From Flavobacterium stagni (GTDB taxonomy: Bacteria; Bacteroidota; Bacteroidia; Flavobacteriales; Flavobacteriaceae): 64,000 nt of DNA. The notes under the pieces are model-generated. The model worked only from the letters and a program-made list of their open reading frames with translations. It did not search any database and was not told where the DNA came from. Shown piece by piece: positions 60,218-64,000 of the stretch (positions are counted from its first letter, which is position 1; each line of letters begins with the position of its first letter). The stretch covers positions 1 through 64,000 of the forward strand of contig NZ_SBKN01000008.1 of assembly GCF_004122105.1 (NCBI RefSeq). Reading direction: 5' to 3'. A program made the translations under genes and the position numbers.

Positions 60218-60772
60218 ATGAAGAATATTGTAGAAGATTTAATTTACATAATGCGTTCTGAAAATGAAGACAAATCTAATTCTGCAATTACCTATTTAGG
60301 TTTGTTAGTTGAAAGACACATTCAAGATAGGTATTGCGATATAGATTATCTACATCTATTCCATAATGATATTCAAATCTATAATCTTAAACTTAGTGAA
60401 AATGATGTTAATTCTATCTTAGAAACTGTGTTATTCGAATTATTTCTTTACGTTAATAAAAACCCTGTTTCATTAGCATGGTGCCTTGGTAAATTTCATG
60501 ATAAAGACATTTTATCAGATTTTTTAAAGCTTTTTGAAATTTATAAAAATGATGATGATGTTTTTTTACAATTATTGTTTTCATTAAATTCAATTTACGA
60601 TTTAAGAGAAATAATGAATACTTTAAATTTAGAATTAAAAAAAATTGATTTAAGTAAATTAGAGAAATCAAAAGAATATCTTATAGAGTTATCTTCAATT
60701 TTCCAAAACTTAAAACCTTTTTATTCTGACACCCCAGGTGGCGCGGATTTTCAATCCGTGCCCACAACGTAA
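60218..60772 (+). CDS. Helical protein of unknown function, C-terminus run into a repeat
   Basis: The 184 residues are AT-rich and helical (NSAITYLGLLVERHIQDRYCDIDYLHLF, then helices in LFEIYKNDDDVFLQLLFSLN and LELKKIDLSKLEKSKEYLIELS), like HEAT-type immunity proteins. The final residues TPGGADFQSVPTT are encoded by the left end of the MITE-like repeat at 60729, so the original 3' end was probably replaced. The function is not known. Confidence 0.7.
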   Translation: MKNIVEDLIYIMRSENEDKSNSAITYLGLLVERHIQDRYCDIDYLHLFHNDIQIYNLKLSENDVNSILETVLFELFLYVNKNPVSLAWCLGKFHDKDILSDFLKLFEIYKNDDDVFLQLLFSLNSIYDLREIMNTLNLELKKIDLSKLEKSKEYLIELSSIFQNLKPFYSDTPGGADFQSVPTT

Positions 60773-60906
60773 AAAGTTAAACTACATCGTTTTGATGTCG
60801 TTTTTCTATATTTGATAAAAACTAAATATGCCTATTCATTGTATTAGCACGGATTGCACCCGAGGCTTTAGCCGAACAGACGAAGTAAATCCGCGCTATC
60901 GGGTGT
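60729..60906. mobile_element. MITE-like element with terminal inverted repeats
   Basis: Left end ACACCCCAGGTGGCGCGGATTT and right end (reverse complement) ACACCCGATAGCGCGGATTT match in 17 or more positions and enclose about 140 bp with AATCCGTGC on each inner side. It has no gene. Related fragments lie at 58147. The flanking 60773-60962 spacer holds nothing else. Confidence 0.65.
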
Positions 60907-60962
60907 AAAATAATTTTGATTCATAATTTAAAAAAGAGCTACTTCTTTAGCATACACCTTTC

Positions 60963-61211
60963 ATGAATACACCACCCAAACGACCCAACAAAAAGAATAC
61001 CTCACTTTGGGATAATGCAGTGTTTCTCTTTTTCATCGGACCGTTGTTGTATTTATTTATTGTGGCGTTGACGGGAAATTCGATATTTTATGAGAAAAGA
61101 AATACTTCAATACACAGCACAAGGAAAGTCTTTTTACTTTCAGGTGGTGCTCTTTTTTATTTTATCCTTCTTTTATTGCTTTTAGGAGATGAATTTAAAC
61201 AAAGGAGATGA
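60963..61211 (+). CDS. Small two-span membrane protein
   Basis: The 82 residues have a basic, Pro-rich start (MNTPPKRPNKKNTSLW), helix one (AVFLFFIGPLLYLFIVAL) and helix two (FLLSGGALFYFILLLLLLG). No named family recognised. It stands alone between repeat-rich spacers. Confidence 0.65.
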   Translation: MNTPPKRPNKKNTSLWDNAVFLFFIGPLLYLFIVALTGNSIFYEKRNTSIHSTRKVFLLSGGALFYFILLLLLLGDEFKQRR

Positions 61212-61299
61212 TCTTGTTTGTTGTTGGATAGTACCATTTCAAATTTGAAAATTGTATTTAAATATAAAAAAAGTTAAATTTGAAATAAAACAAACACCT

Positions 61300-61701
61300 A
61301 TGATACGACGAATCGGTGCCGTACTCTCCGGAATAATAGCGGCAGTACTCTTATTTATGGTCGCGGAATCCATTAATAATTCGCTTCATCCCTTTCCTAA
61401 AACATTGGATCTAAAGGATACGAAAGCCGTTGGCGCTTTTATGGAAGCCCAGCCCATCGACTTTTGGTTGTTGGTTTTGGGGGGCTGGCTTGTGGGTTCG
61501 ATCGTTTGCGGCCTTTTAATTCGGATCATTGGACGCTCCACCTCATTACGCTCACCGTTGATTGCGGGCATTGTATTAACGCTTTCGGCGGTGCTGAATT
61601 TTGTGCTATTGCCCCATCCCACTTGGTTTATTGTATGTGGTTTGGTACTCTTTATTCCAGGCACCCTGTTGGGTTTTCGTTTGGTGAAAAAGGGAGAGTA
61701 A
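61300..61701 (+). CDS. Four-span membrane protein
   Basis: The ATG at 61300 gives 133 residues (an upstream in-frame start adds a non-hydrophobic AT-rich piece and is rejected). It has helices at ~3-22, ~52-72 (LLVLGGWLVGSIVCGLLIRII), ~83-102 and ~106-125. The GGW..G...GL..R motif is seen in small flavobacterial integral membrane proteins of unknown function. Confidence 0.75.
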   Translation: MIRRIGAVLSGIIAAVLLFMVAESINNSLHPFPKTLDLKDTKAVGAFMEAQPIDFWLLVLGGWLVGSIVCGLLIRIIGRSTSLRSPLIAGIVLTLSAVLNFVLLPHPTWFIVCGLVLFIPGTLLGFRLVKKGE

Positions 61702-61728
61702 ACACATTCACATATACCCGCTTTTAGT

Positions 61729-62229
61729 TTGGAAACACCTTTACGCCATTCCCGTTCGTTGAATGCCATAGTCTACATCACTTTTGGATGCATACTGTTG
61801 CTGTATTTTGATTTTTTTCATCCCGAGGCAACCGTCACACCTGAACAATCGATTCAGTATTATGAATACCAAATTAGTGGAGCAAGTTACCGTTCGCATA
61901 GGAGTTATGAAAATGTTTATCTCGTGACGACAGCAAGTGGAGAAAAATACCGCTTTTTCTTTCCACCCGACTTGCCTGAAATCAATCCACAAGCCCCTAT
62001 TGCACTAGTGAAAACAGCTTGTTTGGGCAAACTAAAAACGATTCGTATCGCTACTACCGACTATTCGGTTTCATTCCTCACCCATCCCGCTTGTTTTTTT
62101 GTGATCGCTCTCTTTTTGGGTATTAGTTTTGCCTACCGGGTGCGACCCAACAATAGAAATACTGCTTTTTTAGGCATTGCTGTGACTTTTGTATATTTGG
62201 GTATGTTTGCCTATTTGTATTTTAACTAA
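61729..62229 (+). CDS. DUF3592-like membrane protein, TTG start
   Basis: The TTG at 61729 gives 166 residues. The structure is one helix at ~12-28 (NAIVYITFGCILLLYFDFF), a ~75-residue beta domain (QYYEYQISGASYRSHRSYENVYLVTTASGEKYRFFFP) and two C-terminal helices. The layout is like DUF3592 proteins. No ATG lies before the first helix in frame, so the non-AUG start is likely. Confidence 0.7.
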   Translation: METPLRHSRSLNAIVYITFGCILLLYFDFFHPEATVTPEQSIQYYEYQISGASYRSHRSYENVYLVTTASGEKYRFFFPPDLPEINPQAPIALVKTACLGKLKTIRIATTDYSVSFLTHPACFFVIALFLGISFAYRVRPNNRNTAFLGIAVTFVYLGMFAYLYFN

Positions 62230-62244
62230 AATCAATTTCTCAAG

Positions 62245-62760
62245 ATGACACCCCACTCCTTTTGGACCCTAGTATTAAAAATCATCGGCATTTGGATGAT
62301 TGTAAACGGTTTATTCTTTTTACCCCAATTTGTTGGTCCTCTTTTGTATGGCCACAGTGGTTACGATTTCGAGGATTTGAAGTTACTATTGGCCGTCAAT
62401 TTACTCATCGTGGTCATTTTTATCGCCGTCATTCGGATGTTTTTGTTTAAAACGGACAGCCTAATTCGTTTTTTCCGATTGGATCGCAACTTTCAAGAAA
62501 CCACCTTTAGTTTAACGCTTTCAGAAGTGACTGTACTCCGTATCGCGCTGATTGTCATCAGCGGCATGGCCTTGCTTGACAGTATTCCCGACTTTTGCCG
62601 CAACTTGTTTGAATTTACGCAACAAAAAATACTGTTTAAAGACTATCCCAACGCCCATTGGTTGGTATTTCAATTCATAAAAAGTGGTCTTGCTTTGTGG
62701 GTGCTCAGCAATTCACGTAGGGTTGCAGGATGGGTAACACAAAAAGCGAGGGAGGATTAA
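62245..62760 (+). CDS. Four-span membrane protein
   Basis: The 171 residues contain hydrophobic helices near 9-27 (VLKIIGIWMIVNGLFFLPQFV), 50-65 (AVNLLIVVIFIAVIRMFL), ~98-112 and ~143-158. No catalytic motif is seen and no family named. It follows the TTG-start gene by 15 bp and probably shares its transcript. Confidence 0.7.
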   Translation: MTPHSFWTLVLKIIGIWMIVNGLFFLPQFVGPLLYGHSGYDFEDLKLLLAVNLLIVVIFIAVIRMFLFKTDSLIRFFRLDRNFQETTFSLTLSEVTVLRIALIVISGMALLDSIPDFCRNLFEFTQQKILFKDYPNAHWLVFQFIKSGLALWVLSNSRRVAGWVTQKARED

Positions 62761-62866
62761 GCGGGGGAATTGCTTAATGACTGGTCACAATAGCTATTGG
62801 GACGCGAAGCGGTTACAGTCCGCATTATCGGGGTTTAGCATGGCTTATGCCTAAAAATGATTAAAT

Positions 62867-63115
62867 ATGATAGTTAGAGAAATAGCAATTTATCAAAAAG
62901 AAGGTGATAAGTACATTAAAAGTTTCGAAATTGATTTATCAGCTGAAAAACTGATAAATATTTTAAATGTAGATACCGATAAAGACCCAAATGTTTATAT
63001 GGTATATGCTATAAACAAAGCACAATTTTTACAACTGCAAAAGTTAATCCCAAATTTAAAAGAGATTAACTTTGAAAATGTTGAATTGTTTTATGAATGT
63101 TTTCAAACAAAATAA
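62867..63115 (+). CDS. Small protein resembling toxin-immunity domains (DUF7683-like)
   Basis: The 82 soluble residues (MIVREIAIYQKEGDKYIKSFEIDLSAEKLINILNVD, ending LFYECFQTK) have a beta-alpha-beta pattern with the 'F.ID.S.E.L..IL' motif found in small proteins near polymorphic toxins. The preceding spacer (62761-62866) contains a decayed copy of the regional repeats. Assignment to DUF7683 is from memory and tentative. A terminator follows. Confidence 0.6.
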   Translation: MIVREIAIYQKEGDKYIKSFEIDLSAEKLINILNVDTDKDPNVYMVYAINKAQFLQLQKLIPNLKEINFENVELFYECFQTK

Positions 63116-63142
63116 TCAATCAATGTTATAAAGATGTATAAG

Positions 63143-63170
63143 AGACGGGAGGCAATACTCGTCTTTTTTA
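63143..63170 (+). terminator. Terminator after the small DUF7683-like gene
   Basis: AGACG (63143-63147) pairs with CGTCT (63160-63164), followed by a run of Ts. Confidence 0.75.
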
Positions 63171-63328
63171 AATTCATTCCACTAGTCCCGATTGCGCGTA
63201 TTTCACCTGCATCAAAATGAAAAGGACGGGATAATTTCTTCACTCCTTTTCTCATTAAATTTCTGGCACGGAAATTGTGTTTGGTTTTGCAATTAAAAAT
63301 TACACTAAACCACTGAAAACCAATATTT

Positions 63329-64000
63329 ATGAAAACCTTTACTTTATCCATCGCCTTCTTTATTTCCGGTTGGTTTACATGCCAAGCCAACGGGTACCAA
63401 TGTTACAATTACACCGGTACTGTAGGCAAAGCTTCGATCAACTTATCGTACCAAATCACACCCGATTATTTTGGTGAAGCGGCAAAAAAGAACTTTAACA
63501 TTAACGGTGTATACAGTTACACCCAATACAATACCCCTATCCGTTTGGAGGGCATTCTGGATGCAAGCCAACAAACGGTAACCTTGTATGAAATGAACAA
63601 GGAACAACGCACCGCCACTTTTATCCTTTCCTTACAAAATCAAAAAATTAGTGGTACGTGGACTAAAGTTGGAACTACTTCCTCTCTACCCGTGCACTTG
63701 CAATTGACAACATCACTCAACGATACCGCAACGGCTGCAACAGAAATCCCTCAATTTGATTCGCTTCCCGACTATTATTTTGTGGGTGTATATACAAAAA
63801 AAGCGGGAGCCACTCAGGCTGAAATGACATCCCTAAAAATCATGCGTAAAAAAGACCACCGCCTTTTTCAAGAAATTTCATTTACCGATGCTACGGTACC
63901 TACCGGAAATTTAATGACGGTGATTTATGATCAAATTGAAGTGACTTCGCCCAAAGCTAAAAATTTCACCGTAGCCAACCAATACGGACGTACAGGTGGC
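63329..64000 (+). CDS. Secreted protein, 3'-truncated by window end
   Basis: ATG at 63329 opens a frame with no stop up to the last base (224 codons). The N-terminus MKTFTLSIAFFISGWFTCQA is a signal peptide, probably cleaved near residue 20. The visible part is beta-rich and Thr-rich (YTGTVGKASINLSYQITPDYFGEAA, then IRLEGILDASQQTVTLYEMNKEQRTATFIL), as in small secreted flavobacterial proteins. Family unknown; length and C-terminus, including any T9SS domain, are beyond the window. Confidence 0.85.
   Translation, partial: MKTFTLSIAFFISGWFTCQANGYQCYNYTGTVGKASINLSYQITPDYFGEAAKKNFNINGVYSYTQYNTPIRLEGILDASQQTVTLYEMNKEQRTATFILSLQNQKISGTWTKVGTTSSLPVHLQLTTSLNDTATAATEIPQFDSLPDYYFVGVYTKKAGATQAEMTSLKIMRKKDHRLFQEISFTDATVPTGNLMTVIYDQIEVTSPKAKNFTVANQYGRTGG

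Overview
The window comes from a member of the Bacteroidota, most likely Flavobacterium or a close relative in the Flavobacteriaceae. It carries type IX secretion system (T9SS) cargo with gliding-type and type A C-terminal domains, PorP/SprF and PorE-like partners, DUF6266 and DUF2911 proteins, a CcsB-CcsA fusion, and RHS proteins in the Bacteroidota layout. Starts lack Shine-Dalgarno sequences and several promoters show TAnnTTTG -7 boxes. No rRNA or tRNA gene was seen.

Layout. 1-9173: the 3' part of a giant tandem-repeat adhesin, then a SprF/PorP-like outer-membrane protein and a PorE-like OmpA/TPR/PD40 lipoprotein-type partner, a T9SS/gliding surface operon. 9712-14687 (minus strand): a CAP lipoprotein, pdxH, rnz, two small genes, pyrB, pyrR and a glutathione peroxidase. 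14851-16169: ECF sigma/anti-sigma pair. 16250-19423 (minus): fused cytochrome c maturation protein. 19557-23726: DUF2520, KdsC-like phosphatase, UbiA prenyltransferase, Maf, a small protein, MscS channel and a secreted protein. 23883-28209: PIG-L deacetylase, a 35-aa membrane peptide and a sodium:solute symporter. 28236-29775 (minus): hemolysin III-like and DUF2911 proteins. 29911-33845: SRPBCC, SDR and two photolyase/cryptochrome genes in one operon behind a perfect inverted repeat. 33842-39435 (minus): SGNH, HAD, DUF1648, ThiF/TcdA, TatD, DUF6266 and HTH genes separated by repeat-rich spacers, one with phased 10-bp and 11-bp iterons.

40008-63115 is the accessory part. A T9SS-sorted propeller-like protein is followed by two large RHS genes. 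The second ends in a JAMM/DUF4329-like toxin tip with a Thr-Pro tail and is followed by an NTF2-like immunity gene. Downstream lies a promoterless orphan RHS tip with its own membrane immunity candidate, and copies of a ~180-bp direct repeat follow both toxin/immunity cassettes. Between them sits a compact putative mobile element (about 49.3-56.9 kb). It encodes an HUH Rep-like nuclease, a 49-aa protein, a catalytic-domain-only tyrosine recombinase preceded by a nested inverted-repeat structure, a primase-like protein split by an in-frame stop from an AAA+ ATPase, and two tandem tyrosine recombinases, one lacking key catalytic residues. This element, with its structured DNA site and its place inside an RHS toxin array, is the strongest candidate for an undescribed system. 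58586-64000 holds small membrane proteins, a DoxX-like protein, lipoproteins, immunity-like proteins, a MITE-like repeat and the 5' part of a secreted protein cut by the window end.
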